Source: Chrysophaeum taylorii (taxonomy: Eukaryota > Sar > Pelagophyceae > Pelagomonadales > Pelagomonadaceae). Taken from it: 64,000 nucleotides of DNA. The notes beneath the pieces were generated by a model. That model saw only the letters and a list, made by a program, of their open reading frames with translations, had not been told where the DNA came from and searched no databases. Positions 30,811-40,294 of the stretch are shown here, in pieces (within the stretch, counting starts at the first letter, position 1; the number at the start of each line of letters is the position of its first letter). The stretch is from assembly GCA_029834535.1 (NCBI GenBank), contig JAQMWT010000356.1, positions 124,001 through 188,000 on the forward strand, read 5' to 3'. The position numbers and the translations under genes are program-made.

Positions 30811-32280
30811 TCAGCCGATGACGTTCTGGAGGACTCCGAGCATGTGCGATATCTTGGTAGAACCGTCGTCATCGACGAGAGGGAAGACGCGGAGGTAGTT
30901 GTTGAACTTGGCGCCTTCTTTGTTGTAATTCGCGAGGAGCGCCGAGGTCGCGTGCCCCTTGGATGCGTCGGCGTTGATTTTTTGGACCGTCTCTTGCGCG
31001 GTCTCCGGACCCTGAAGAATGGCCAAAGTTTTTCCCAGGCACTCGTCGGGATCGTAGCCGCAGAGCTTGGTCCAGGCGCCGTTGACGTGCTCGATGACGA
31101 AGGGCCTCGAGGCTGACGTGATGACCCGTGCCTCGTCGGAGGGCTGGAGGGCCTGGTCGAGGGTGTTGGGCACGGGTTTGTAGACGCGGTCGGGTCTCAC
31201 GCCGCGCTGAAGTTGCTGCCAAAAAGATACCGTATCGAAGGTCAGTTCGAGAGTAGCCGCGCGCTCTTGCTGCTGGTGTTTCGCTTCGCCGTCGTCGGCG
31301 TCGCCGCCGCCTCGAGAAGAAGAAGAAGAAGAAGAAGAAGAACGGCCTCGGAAGGTCGCGCGAAGCATGCCGCGCTGCTGGAGGATGACCTGGCGCTTGG
31401 CGTCCGAGATTCGGAGCGTCCACGGCGCCATCAACGAGCCGTCGGTCGACCACGCTAAACCCGAGCGTTCGAGGACACATTCCGTTTCGCAGGCCACGTC
31501 ACCGTCCGACGAGGAGCAGGACTGGGGATCGTTCTCCTCGGGTCTTCGCGACGACGACGACGACGACGACGACGTGAGTCGTCGCTTGAGCGTGCCGAGG
31601 CAGACGCGGAGCGACTTGACGTCCGCGACGATCGCGGGAATACCCGAGACGGTCCGACCGTTGGCCGTGGCCTCGTAAGCCGCGAAGGACCGGTAGGGCG
31701 TGTGCGGCAGCTTGAGCTCGAAGTCGGGCTCGACGACCTCGGCCCATTGCGCGGCGACGTCGGGGTCGTCCTCTTCCTTAACCCTCAGCTCGAGGATCCT
31801 CGCGACGCTCGCCGCTCGCCTCTCGCGCTCCTGCGCCCTCTCGTCGAGATTCGAAAGCCGCGCCGCCATAATCTCGTTCTCGCGACCCAGCTGCTGCACG
31901 CTCACTTGCAGCGATTCCACAAATTCCTTCTTGCGGCGCCGCGTCTGCCTCGCGTGCTCGCGGTTCCTCGCGCGACAACGGTCGGCCTTGTCCTGGAGCT
32001 CGGCGTCCCCCGCGGGCATCAGCCGCGCCCGCTTGTTGTCTGGCGGCGGCATCCCCCCCAAGGTCGGCGGGTTCACGCTCTCCCGCCGCCCAAACCCCTG
32101 CTGCTGCTGCTGCTGCTGCTGCTGGGGCGCCGGTTGCTGCTCGCCCGTCATCGCGTACGACGTCGCCGAGTACCGCCGCCCGCGACTCCCCCCACTCTGG
32201 TACCCATCGATCGGCTGCGCCGTATCCAAAAAATCGTACGGCCCAAACAAGCAGTCGAGTGCATTCGTGTCGTGAGCCAT
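30811..32280 (-). CDS. bZIP-PAS transcription factor (stramenopile type)
   Basis: The 489-residue nuclear regulator starts at ATG 32280. A glutamine run (53-61) comes first. The bZIP basic region is RCRARNREHARQTRRRKKEF (101-120), followed by the zipper (VESLQVSVQQLGRENEIM and on). A central domain contains LMAPWTLRI, QQRGMLRATFRG and LTFDTVSFWQQLQRG, a block conserved in stramenopile bZIP factors. The C-terminus (about 385-489) is a PAS domain: RPFVIEHVNGAWTKLCGYDP, GKTLAILQGPET and NYNKEGAKFNNYLRVFPLVD. This last part is built like the LOV domain of aureochromes, but the photoactive cysteine (the NCRFLQ position) is replaced by TLAILQ. It should therefore not be a blue-light receptor of the usual type. 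Serine runs come from codon repeats. Confidence 0.88.
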   Translation of the reverse strand: MAHDTNALDCLFGPYDFLDTAQPIDGYQSGGSRGRRYSATSYAMTGEQQPAPQQQQQQQQQGFGRRESVNPPTLGGMPPPDNKRARLMPAGDAELQDKADRCRARNREHARQTRRRKKEFVESLQVSVQQLGRENEIMAARLSNLDERAQERERRAASVARILELRVKEEDDPDVAAQWAEVVEPDFELKLPHTPYRSFAAYEATANGRTVSGIPAIVADVKSLRVCLGTLKRRLTSSSSSSSSRRPEENDPQSCSSSDGDVACETECVLERSGLAWSTDGSLMAPWTLRISDAKRQVILQQRGMLRATFRGRSSSSSSSSSRGGGDADDGEAKHQQQERAATLELTFDTVSFWQQLQRGVRPDRVYKPVPNTLDQALQPSDEARVITSASRPFVIEHVNGAWTKLCGYDPDECLGKTLAILQGPETAQETVQKINADASKGHATSALLANYNKEGAKFNNYLRVFPLVDDDGSTKISHMLGVLQNVIG

Positions 32281-32920
32281 ATTGTCATGCGACTCGACTC
32301 CTCTCCGCGAGTCTCACTCCTAACCGAACTTCACGCTTCAACTTCAACTGACGCAGACACGTCCCATGAACTCACGTACTGAACTGATGAAACGAACTAA
32401 CGCACGATCGATCGATATCGATCTCCTAGGGTTATTATTCTTACGTCTTTACTACTAACGGTCGGTATACCCGCTCTATTCGAAGAAGAAGAAGGGCGCG
32501 TATACACGTATACTCACTCACTCACTCGTATAGTGTGTACGTTGTGTATTGTTGTTACGCAAAAAAATAAGTTGTACAACAACAAACAAACAATACAATA
32601 ATATGGTCGTCGTGGAAAAAAAAATAAACATGGAAATTTCAAAAAAAAAAAAAAAAAGTACCACACCAGCACACGTCGTCGTCGTCGTTCGTGGCACGAC
32701 ACATACGTCATCATGTCCGTCATTATGAATGAATGAATGAATGAATCCGTTGTTGTTGTCGTTCCGAACTCCACCGATAGGGTTTAGGATCGATGAGAGA
32801 GCACCACCACGAACCAATCGTTCGTGTTGAAGACCAACAACGTCTTCTATTTAACGGTCAGAAGAAGTGCGGATTTCTGGGCGCGAATTATTCCTTCCTT
32901 CCACCTTGTTGTTGTTGCCT
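32281..32920. other. AT-richer intergenic region, likely divergent promoter
   Basis: Lies between the starts of the bZIP-PAS gene (minus) and the sulfotransferase gene (plus). It holds a GATCGATCGATATCGATC palindromic run near 32406-32424, a poly-A tract (32641-32657), a CGTCGT run and a (GAAT)n tract at about 32726-32746. No coding sequence. Confidence 0.6.
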
Positions 32921-33898
32921 ATGATGATGATGGCACACTTGATGGTCGTGTGGTGTGCTGCGCGCGACGAGAGGCCCCCGGCGGTGGTGTTCATAAAGTT
33001 TCACAAAGTGAGCGGGACCGTGATGGCATACGACGTGTGGCAAGCAATGAAACGAACCTACGGCTTGGAATTTGTCTATTCGCTTCGCAAGGAAGAGACG
33101 CACCTTTGCAGCGGCCGAGAGCTGGCAGCATGCGCGTCGCGCAGCTGCCTGAGCATCCAGCACACGGGGATGCCGGTATTCGCGGAGGGTGGTGCGCGGG
33201 CGTTTTTAAATTGCTTTCGGACTTCTTCTATCAAGCTGATGACGGTGCTGCGCGAGCCAACCTCGCGGACGGTGAGCGGTTTCTTTTACCAAAGGTGCGG
33301 CGAGGTGCGGAGCGTCGAGGATTTTTTAGAGTACCTCGACCACAACTTCTCGACGTCGTGCGGCTGGCCGAACGAATACGGGAGAGTGTTCGGCCGAACG
33401 ATGGAGCGGACCGGAACGTATTTTGAGGAAAACATGCTCGTCATGACGCTCGAGGGCAGACATCTCGCCCCCCTCGCCCTCGCGACCTATTTGAATTTGG
33501 AGATCGAACAGTTTGCGACCTCCTTGCCGTTGATGGTCAAGGGGCCTCCGCCGTTTTTAAATCTCGAGGACTTCGTGACGCTCAAGCGCGACCTCAATTC
33601 GGACTCGCGCGTCGCTCGCAAGCTCCGCACCCTCGCACCCCTCGAGTACGACATCTACGACGAGGGTGCGCGAAGATGGGAATCGTGGCTGACCGACAAC
33701 CTCCCGCCCTCCAAGCGACGAGACCTTTCGGAGCGCCTAGGGGGTGCGAGGGCAAATTTTACGACCTCCCTCGGCCCCGCCTACCCAATCACCTGCCCCC
33801 TCACGCCCCAAGCGAAAACCATTTTGCCTCCCCTCGACTACGCGGGCTCTGGCCTCGGTCTCGCCGGGACCGGCGCCGCTTTCCGCTACTGTGTGTGA
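32921..33898 (+). CDS. Golgi-type sulfotransferase family protein
   Basis: First ATG at 32921 gives 325 residues with a hydrophobic N-terminal anchor (MMMMAHLMVVWCAA). The PAPS 5'-phosphosulfate loop is FIKFHKVSGTVMAYDVW (about 24-40), in the position of the KTxGTTL-type loop of carbohydrate sulfotransferases. The 3'-phosphate-binding segment is LMTVLREPTSRTVSGFFYQ (about 106-124), matching the LREPxSRxxSxxxY pattern. Several cysteines in the following region fit a lumenal enzyme. It would move sulfate from PAPS to a glycan or lipid hydroxyl in the Golgi; the acceptor is unknown. Confidence 0.75.
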   Translation: MMMMAHLMVVWCAARDERPPAVVFIKFHKVSGTVMAYDVWQAMKRTYGLEFVYSLRKEETHLCSGRELAACASRSCLSIQHTGMPVFAEGGARAFLNCFRTSSIKLMTVLREPTSRTVSGFFYQRCGEVRSVEDFLEYLDHNFSTSCGWPNEYGRVFGRTMERTGTYFEENMLVMTLEGRHLAPLALATYLNLEIEQFATSLPLMVKGPPPFLNLEDFVTLKRDLNSDSRVARKLRTLAPLEYDIYDEGARRWESWLTDNLPPSKRRDLSERLGGARANFTTSLGPAYPITCPLTPQAKTILPPLDYAGSGLGLAGTGAAFRYCV

Positions 33899-34425
33899 TA
33901 TATACCCTTCTTCTTCTTCTTCTTCTTCTTCTTCCAGGTGTTCGATGGTGGTTGCACCCCCCCCCCCGAAGAGAGTGGCACGATGATGGGGGGTCCAAGA
34001 ATAGTCGAGCGGCAGGAGGAACGAGTCTCTAGAAGTACGAGGGAGAGTTGGCGGCGAGTGTCGTCGTCGTGATGCGGCGCGGAGACCGCGAATGGATGTA
34101 CAACAAGCGCAAGTTTTTTAGAAGGCTGCGTCGTCCGCTGACGTGAGCAGGGCTTATAAGGGCTTATACCAAAGACCTGCGAAGCCCCCACTTAGCCCCC
34201 GCGAAGCCCCAACGCCGCCGCAGCCGGCGCCGAGATAAGATCACGACAAAGAATCGCAGCAGCAGCAGCAGCAGCAGCAGCGCAGCAGTCATATTAATTA
34301 GGATGAAGTTTTTGATCTACATCCATCCCGGCGCCGGTTCGTTTCCCCGACCCACACTTCTAGAGGGAAGTGGCAGGAGAAGCGTCGTCGTGAATACTGG
34401 AAGATGATGTTATTACAAAGCAAAA
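33899..34425. other. Intergenic with microsatellites
   Basis: Includes (TTC)n at about 33908-33935, a poly-C run at 33957-33967, the direct repeat GGGCTTATA at 34149-34167 and (GCA)n at about 34255-34286. No gene seen. Confidence 0.7.
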
Positions 34426-34653
34426 CTAGGTGATTGTGAAGAGATCGAAGAGGGATGGACGGGGCTCGGTGCGCATACCGATGAAAATGACTGCTGGCAA
34501 GAAGGAATAGTAGACTATCGGATGCAAGGCGGCGCAGGTGTTGGCAAATATTTTGTAGAGGCGCGACACGGTCGTCTCTTTCGGCCGGCGCCGCGGCACG
34601 ACTGCCTTGGCTTTCTCCTTGTCCGCGTCTCGCCGCTTGTTCCGCTTCGCCAT
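34426..34653 (-). CDS. TOM7: TOM7-like mitochondrial import subunit
   Basis: A 75-residue protein beginning MAKRNKRRDADKEKAKAV at ATG 34653; the longer frame upstream is unlikely. The basic N-terminus is followed by one membrane segment, HPIVYYSFLPAVIFIGMRTEPRPS, and LFDLFTIT at the end. This matches plant and algal TOM7, where the segment reads like HYGFIPLVIIIGMNSxPxPxLxxLL. TOM7 is a small single-pass subunit of the outer-membrane TOM complex and modulates its assembly. Length, the Pro within the membrane helix and the G-M-x-x-x-P-x-P pattern support the call. It is divergent to the next gene with 33 bp between ATGs. Confidence 0.75.
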   Translation of the reverse strand: MAKRNKRRDADKEKAKAVVPRRRPKETTVSRLYKIFANTCAALHPIVYYSFLPAVIFIGMRTEPRPSLFDLFTIT

Positions 34654-34686
34654 TTCCACACAACCCTTACCCTTTGTCGTTTGGTG

Positions 34687-35109
34687 ATGCGCGCGCTCGT
34701 GGGTTTGGCGCTCGCGTCGATGAACGGGACGGTTGACCAGGAGGCGACCTGGGCGCCGTCGTGGGCGGCGCCGTCGCCGGTTCCAACACCACTGCCCACC
34801 GTCCTCCCGAGTCCTCCGAGTTGTATAGCGGATGGGAGCGAATGCACCACCACGGCCGGAAGCGTCGTCGTCGTCGCGTGCTGCGCGGGGCTCGATTGTG
34901 AGGGGGTCTGCGTCGCGAGACGGGAAAGCAGCAGCAGCAGGAGCAGCCACAAGAAGAAGAAGCTCGACAACTTTACGCATCCGCTAGCCATTCCAGTGAT
35001 CGCGTTGCTCGCTGTCCTCGTCGTCGACGTCGTCGCGAGGGGACTTTACAACTGGAACTGGCGGCGGAAGGCAGACCGGAGGACCTACGCCGGCCTCGAG
35101 CTCGCCTAG
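34687..35109 (+). CDS. Small cysteine-rich single-pass membrane protein
   Basis: ATG 34687 gives 140 residues. MRALVGLALASMNG is a likely signal peptide, then comes a Pro/Thr/Trp-rich linker. A six-cysteine cluster (C46, C53, C65, C66, C71, C75) follows in the order CxxDGSEC...CCxGLxCxxxxC, like inhibitor cystine-knot or defensin-like modules (pattern recognition only). A membrane helix follows at about 99-119 (LAIPVIALLAVLVVDVVARG), with a short basic cytosolic tail. It is probably a surface protein. An alternative longer start upstream would run through the TOM7 promoter. Confidence 0.5.
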   Translation: MRALVGLALASMNGTVDQEATWAPSWAAPSPVPTPLPTVLPSPPSCIADGSECTTTAGSVVVVACCAGLDCEGVCVARRESSSSRSSHKKKKLDNFTHPLAIPVIALLAVLVVDVVARGLYNWNWRRKADRRTYAGLELA

Positions 35110-35117
35110 TTGTGGGA

Positions 35118-35138
35118 TCCTAACTACTAATCGACAGA

Positions 35139-35177
<39 letters not shown>

Positions 35178-36044
35178 TTGTTTGTCCCTCGATTTAGGGT
35201 AAGGATCAGGTAGGCGCGAGAGTAAGGATCAGGTAGGCGCGCGAGCCACAGACAGTGATCCTCCAAGCCGTCTACGGCGACCTCGCAGACTATTTCCACG
35301 ACCCGCGGCGGCTCTTTCAGCGCGCCATTCTCACGCCCCGTCGAAACGATGTTGTCGATGCTGACAACGCGCGTATGACCGCGGCCTTTTTTTCCCGGAG
35401 ACGAGGCGTCGGAGTTCTTTTCGGCTGACTAGGCTGGGTCGGAAGACGACGCCTCGCTCTCAAGAGTCGAGTTTTGAACTCCCTGACAACCAACGGCATG
35501 CTGACTTTGATCGCGAGCTTAAAGTCTTCGCAACCTCGACCCGTCGCACGGCCACTGCAACGGTACCAGATACATGATCGATCGTGTCGTTGTCACCGAG
35601 GCTCCTCCAACCTGTATCCCGTAAGGCCCGCCGACGCCAAACGATCACCAAGAGCCAGGGCCAGACGCCCCGCGAGGTCGGCGTCCTCTTGGCGAAGCCC
35701 GTCTTCTGCCACGTCCAGCTCTACGTGGCTCTCTGTCGATCGGCAACCCCGAGGATATCCTCTTCTGAGTCGACGACTCCACCCTACCCCACACGTGCTG
35801 CGCAATACCGATAAGCCCCCTCCCGGCGTCTACACGCGCACTGTAGGTGAACTTACTGGGACCAGGTGAACTTACTGGGGTTGGAGCAGGTGATCTTACT
35901 GGGTTTTTTAGAGTAAAGGGTTTTTAGAGCAAACTCAAAGGTTATCGGCGTGTGCGGATCGAAGCGCCTTAGATTGGCGGAGGCGAGAGCGACGAGCTCA
36001 AAGGAGTTGGTGTGAGCTAGGTGAACTTACTGGCCTGCACTTGT
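35118..36044 (+). mobile_element. Helitron-type relic, copy 3
   Basis: Has both ends: TCCTAACTACTAATCGACAG on the left and GGCCTGCACTTGT on the right. The helicase relic occupies 35258-35814, with NSLTTNGM, LRNLDP-type and TKSQGQTPREVGVLLAKPVF blocks in different frames, as in copy 1. It starts nine bases after the stop of the preceding gene, so it may supply that gene's 3' end. Confidence 0.72.
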
Positions 36045-36047
36045 TTA

Positions 36048-37084
36048 TCCTAACTACTAATCGACAGATGTTTGTCTGTCTGTTTGTTTGTCCCTCGATT
36101 TAGGGTAAGGATCAGGTAGGCCCGAGAGTAAGGATCAGGTAGGCGCGAGAGCCAGACAGTGATCCTCCAAGCCGTCTACGGCGACCTCGCAGACTATTTC
36201 CACGACCCGCGGCGGCTCTTTCAGCGCGCCATTCTCACGCCCCGTCGAAACGATGTTGTCGATGCTGACAACGCGCGCATGACCGCGGCCTTTTTTTCCC
36301 GGAGACGAGGCGTCGGAGTTCTTTTCGGCTGACTAGGCTGGGTCGGAAGACGACGCCTCGCTCTTTACAGTAGAGTTTTCAACTCCCTGACAACCAACGG
36401 CATGCTGACTTTGATCGCGAGCTTAAAGTCTTCGCAACCTCGACCCGTCGCACGGCCACTGCAACGGTACCAGATACATGATCGATCGTGTCGTTGTCAC
36501 CGAGGCTCCTCCACCGAGGCTCCTCCAACCTGTATCCCTTAAGGCCCGCCTACGCCAAGCGATCAACAAGAGCCAGGGCCAGACGCCCCGCGAGGTCGGC
36601 GTCCTCTTGGCGAAGCCCGTCTTCTGCCACGTCTAGCTCTACGTGGCTCTCTGTCTATCGGCGACCCCGAGGATATCCTCTTCTTGGTCGACGACTCCAC
36701 CCTACTCCACCCACACGTGCTGCGCAATACCGATAAGCCCCCTCCCAGCGTCTACACGCGCACTATAGGTTAACTTACTGGGACCAGGTGAACTTACTGG
36801 GGTTTGAGATTGGGACTAGGTGAACTGAGTGACCAGGTGAAACTGGGACCAGGTGAACATACTGGGGTTTTTAGAGTAAAGTTTTTAGAGTAAACTCAAA
36901 GGTTGGCGGCGCGTGCGGATCAAAGCAGCTTAGATTGGCGGAGGCGAGAGCGACGAGCTCAAAGGAGTTGGTGTGAGCTAGGTGAACTTACTGACCAGGT
37001 GGACTTATACGAAAAATAATGGGACCACGTGAACTTACTGGGGTTAGAGATTGGGAGTAGGCGAACTTACTGGCCTGCACTTGT
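36048..37084 (+). mobile_element. Helitron-type relic, copy 4
   Basis: Begins three bases after the end of copy 3 with TCCTAACTACTAATCGACAG and ends GGCCTGCACTTGT. A short internal duplication ACCGAGGCTCCTCC is present near 36499-36525. Helicase relic blocks are in the same order as in the other copies. Confidence 0.72.
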
Positions 37085-38115
37085 GTTTGTCGTTTGTCTG
37101 TTTGTTTGTTTGTCTGTCTGTCTGTTTGTCCCTCGATTTAGGGTAAGGATCAGGTAGGCGCGAGAGTAAGGATCAGGTAGGCGCGAGAGCCAGACAGTGA
37201 TCCTCCAAGCCGTCTACAGCGACCTCGCAGACTATTTCCACGACCCGCGGCGGCTCTTTTAGCCAGCGCGCCATTCTCACGCCCCGTCGAAACGATGTTG
37301 TCGATGCTGACAACGCGCGCATGACCGCGGCCTTTTTCCCGGAGACGAGGCGTCGGAGTTCTTTTCGGCTGACTAGGCTGGGTCGGAAGACGACGCCTCG
37401 CTCTTTACAGTAGAGTTTTCAACTCCCTGACAACCAACGGCATGCTGACTTTGATCGCGAGCTTAATGTCTTCGCAACCTCGACCCGTCGCACGGCCACT
37501 GCAACGGTACCAGATACATGATCGATCGTGTCGTTGTCACCGAGGCTACTCCAACCTGTATCGCTTAAGGCCCGCCTACGCCAAACGATCAACAAGAGCC
37601 AGGGCCAGACGCCCCGCGAGGTCGGCGTCCTCTTTCCCAAGCCCGTCTTCTGCCACGTCCAGCTCTACGTGGCTCTCTGTCGATCGGCAACCCCGAGGAG
37701 ATATACTCATCTGGGTCGACGACTCCACCCTACCCCACACGTGCTGCGCAATACCGATAAGCCCCCTCCCGGCGTCTACACGCGCACTGTAGGTTAACTT
37801 ACTGGGACCAGGTGAACTTACTGGGGTTTGAGATTGGGACTAGGTGAGCTGAGTGACCAGGTGAACTTACTGGGACCAGGTGAACATACTGGGGTTTTTA
37901 GAGTAAAGGGTTTTTAGAGTAAACTCAAAGGTTGGCGGCGCGTGCGGATCAAAGCAGCTTAGATTGGCGGAGGCGAGAGCGACGAGCTCAAAGGAGTTGG
38001 TGTGAGCTAGGTGAACTTACTGACCAGGTGAACTTATATGAAACTTACTGGGACCAGACCTGAACTTACTAGGGTTAGAGATTGGGACTAGGTGAACTTA
38101 CTGGCCTGCACTTGT
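37085..38115 (+). mobile_element. Helitron-type relic, copy 5
   Basis: Joined directly to copy 4. The left-end signature is missing; it starts inside the TGTT/TGTC leader. The right end GGCCTGCACTTGT is intact. It keeps TINKSQGQTPREVGVLFPKP and QLYVALCR-like sequence (37528-37797), again out of frame with the upstream helicase part. Confidence 0.72.
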
Positions 38116-38225
38116 TATTTATTTAACATGGTGCACTACGTAACAATTAATCCGGCGGCGGTCATCTATCCTAAAAAAATGGGGCCGTTCTTGTTCAATG
38201 CTTACCCTGCGTCCCTATCATCGTC

Positions 38226-39680
38226 ATGATGTGGCCAGTAATTGTCGCACGGCACTACTACTACTACTTATGGTGGTGGTCGATGATGGTGTGCGCGACC
38301 GACGGAACGTCGCTGTTCCGGCAGGTGTTGCGCGTGACGGGCGATGCGAACGCCTCGACCGTGCTGCTGAACTCGAACTTTGAGTTCATCCGCGACAACG
38401 AGGACGTCGTGGAGATCGCGAGCCGCGCGAGCGCGAAAAAAGCGGCCTCGCGTGTCCGCAAGGACATGAAAAAAAAGAAGCGATGGGTGTTTAGGATCCG
38501 ATTCGACGGCGCTTCTATCGATGAATTCCGCGTCGGGTTGAACCACGCGCCGGAAGTCGACGGATTCTGCGAATTTTTGAGCAGCGCGGTCCCCGCTTTG
38601 AGGGGAGCCGAGTACGTTATCCTGACCGTCGGCACGCACGGGTTGGGGTCGCCCTTCCACCCGCAGATCCGCAAGAAGCTCAAGGACGAATGCGGGATCG
38701 GGCTTCCGCAGCTCGTGCGAACTTTGGAAGAAAAGTCTCTCGTCCGTTGGTTCGTGTCGCAACACTGGCCGTCGCTCGCGGACGGCGACCGCATGGAGCC
38801 CGGCTGGAACCCCGCGACCATGCCGTGGCCTCTCGCGACGACAACAACAACAACAAAAGGGGCCTGCCACGGCCACCCGAAGCTCGCGGTGGTACCGATG
38901 GGCTTGGCGGGAAACGTCCGAGCGAGAACGCTCGCTTTCAGCCAGGTCTTCGACGCGATGAGGCGGTCTGTGGCGGAGGGCAAAACCAGAACGACGGTCG
39001 AGACGCCCTTCAACACGACCCTCAACCTCACGTTTCCCCGCAACGGCGACGACGTCCGACGCCCGCGGCTCGTGTCGTCGGCGATGCAACTTCACAAGGG
39101 CAGGAAAGAGAAGTTAGAGGCGACGGGGTTGCGAAACGAGCTCACCACCGGGACGCGGCCGACGAATTATCATAATTTTGTCGACTACTTCAAGATCCTC
39201 GCCACATCCAAGTTCGTCCTCTCCCCGATTGGATCGGGCCTCGACTGCTTCCGCCATTGGGAAGCCCTCGCGCTCGGCGCTATTCCGATCGTCGACTACT
39301 CCCCCGTCGCCGCAAAGCTCTTCGCGGGACTTCCCGTGCTCCTCATGTCCTCGTGGGACGTGCCTCTCGCCAACCTCGACCAGTTCTACGAGGATCACGT
39401 CGTCTACGCGACGACGCAGTTCTTCGATTTCGAGAGGCTCGCGACCAGGTTCTGGGGCAACCTTCTACAAACCGCCTTTCTGCAGCAGCACCACCCAAGC
39501 CCGGCGGATCTCCTCCGGTGTCGTGTCGCCCCCTTCGTCGCCGTCTGCCGCGACATGTGGGCTCCCCCCATCCCCCGAGCAGTCAACAGAACCGCCCGCG
39601 TCTTCCAGCTTCGAGCCAACCAATCCTCGTGCCGCGAACCCGAGATTGCGCTCACGCTAGCGGACCTCCTCCAAGTCTAA
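38226..39680 (+). CDS. Exostosin-like (GT47-type) glycosyltransferase
   Basis: The 484-residue protein has an N-terminal hydrophobic segment (YYYYLWWWSMMVCA) fitting a type II Golgi anchor. Near residues 327-360 it has SKFVLSPIGSGLDCFRHWEA then LALGAIPIVDYSP, the exostosin-family signature FxxSPxGxGxDCxRxWEAxxxGxIPIV. Upstream regions (VILTVGTHGLGSPFHPQ, LAVVPMGLAGN) are compatible with the N-terminal Rossmann half. Cysteine pairs and N-glycosylation sites suit a lumenal enzyme. Donor and acceptor are not predictable. Its TAA stop (39678-39680) overlaps the TAG of the opposite-strand gene ending at 39677. Confidence 0.75.
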   Translation: MMWPVIVARHYYYYLWWWSMMVCATDGTSLFRQVLRVTGDANASTVLLNSNFEFIRDNEDVVEIASRASAKKAASRVRKDMKKKKRWVFRIRFDGASIDEFRVGLNHAPEVDGFCEFLSSAVPALRGAEYVILTVGTHGLGSPFHPQIRKKLKDECGIGLPQLVRTLEEKSLVRWFVSQHWPSLADGDRMEPGWNPATMPWPLATTTTTTKGACHGHPKLAVVPMGLAGNVRARTLAFSQVFDAMRRSVAEGKTRTTVETPFNTTLNLTFPRNGDDVRRPRLVSSAMQLHKGRKEKLEATGLRNELTTGTRPTNYHNFVDYFKILATSKFVLSPIGSGLDCFRHWEALALGAIPIVDYSPVAAKLFAGLPVLLMSSWDVPLANLDQFYEDHVVYATTQFFDFERLATRFWGNLLQTAFLQQHHPSPADLLRCRVAPFVAVCRDMWAPPIPRAVNRTARVFQLRANQSSCREPEIALTLADLLQV

Positions 39681-40114
39681 TAAATAACATTATTGTGGCA
39701 CTTGACTTTCCTTCGCCCGAACAACGGCAGAGCTTCGGTGATAATCTCCTCGCTCTTTGCTGATTTTTTCGTCGTCGTCGTCGTTGTTGTTGGGAGTGGC
39801 TTCTCTTGGGCCGCTACCGGCGCGTGATCCTCCTCCTCCTCCTCCGAGGCGCCGGCGTGGCGGAACATGAGGTCCCGCGAGAGGCCTTCGCGGGGGAGGC
39901 GTGGTTTCTCCTTGGCGAAGCCCTCGGGCGGCGGCGGCGGCGGGCAGAAGTTCGCGCGACTCTCGGTGGTCACAAGTTTGGCCGCGCCGCGCGCCGGGTC
40001 GAGGGCGAGCCTGCGACCGAACTCGTCCTCGACCCAGTTCCCCAACCGCGCGCAGGTGCTGAAGCTGTTTTTGTGTCCGGCGATACCGAATCCGTAGGAG
40101 GAGGAGGAGGACAT
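39677..40114 (-). CDS. Small protein of unknown function, 145 aa
   Basis: ATG 40114. The first 40 residues (MSSSSSYGFGIAGHKNSFST, then CARLGNWVEDEFGRRLA) look structured and conserved. The rest is Pro-, Glu- and Lys-rich and probably disordered. The short aromatic/Gly start followed by NWVEDEFG is reminiscent of small microtubule-inner or cilium-associated proteins, but I cannot name a family. It is convergent with the exostosin-like gene and divergent from the PARP-type zinc finger gene (180 bp apart). Confidence 0.5.
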   Translation of the reverse strand: MSSSSSYGFGIAGHKNSFSTCARLGNWVEDEFGRRLALDPARGAAKLVTTESRANFCPPPPPPEGFAKEKPRLPREGLSRDLMFRHAGASEEEEEDHAPVAAQEKPLPTTTTTTTKKSAKSEEIITEALPLFGRRKVKCHNNVIY

Positions 40115-40294
40115 CGCGCGTTAGTTCGTTCGAGTGTGTATCCAAACAAATTGGATGACGTCGGAAGAAAGAAAGAAAAAATTGTCCCCCCCCACAACAC
40201 AATTCCCCCACTACGAAACGAAACAACACAAAACAAAACACAAAACAAACTGTGTTGTTGTTGTCGCGTGTGTCGTTCGGAGTATTTAACGACT

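Noticed and set aside
30811-32280. Calling the bZIP-PAS protein an aureochrome photoreceptor
   Set aside because: The flavin-adduct cysteine and the NCRFLQ block are absent.
34654-34980. Longer start for the TOM7-like protein
   Set aside because: It would triple the usual size and run antisense to the signal peptide of the divergent gene.
39806-40294. N-terminal extension of the PARP-type zinc finger protein
   Set aside because: The extra 163 codons are antisense to the 39677-40114 gene and have shadow-like composition; a good ATG exists at 40295.
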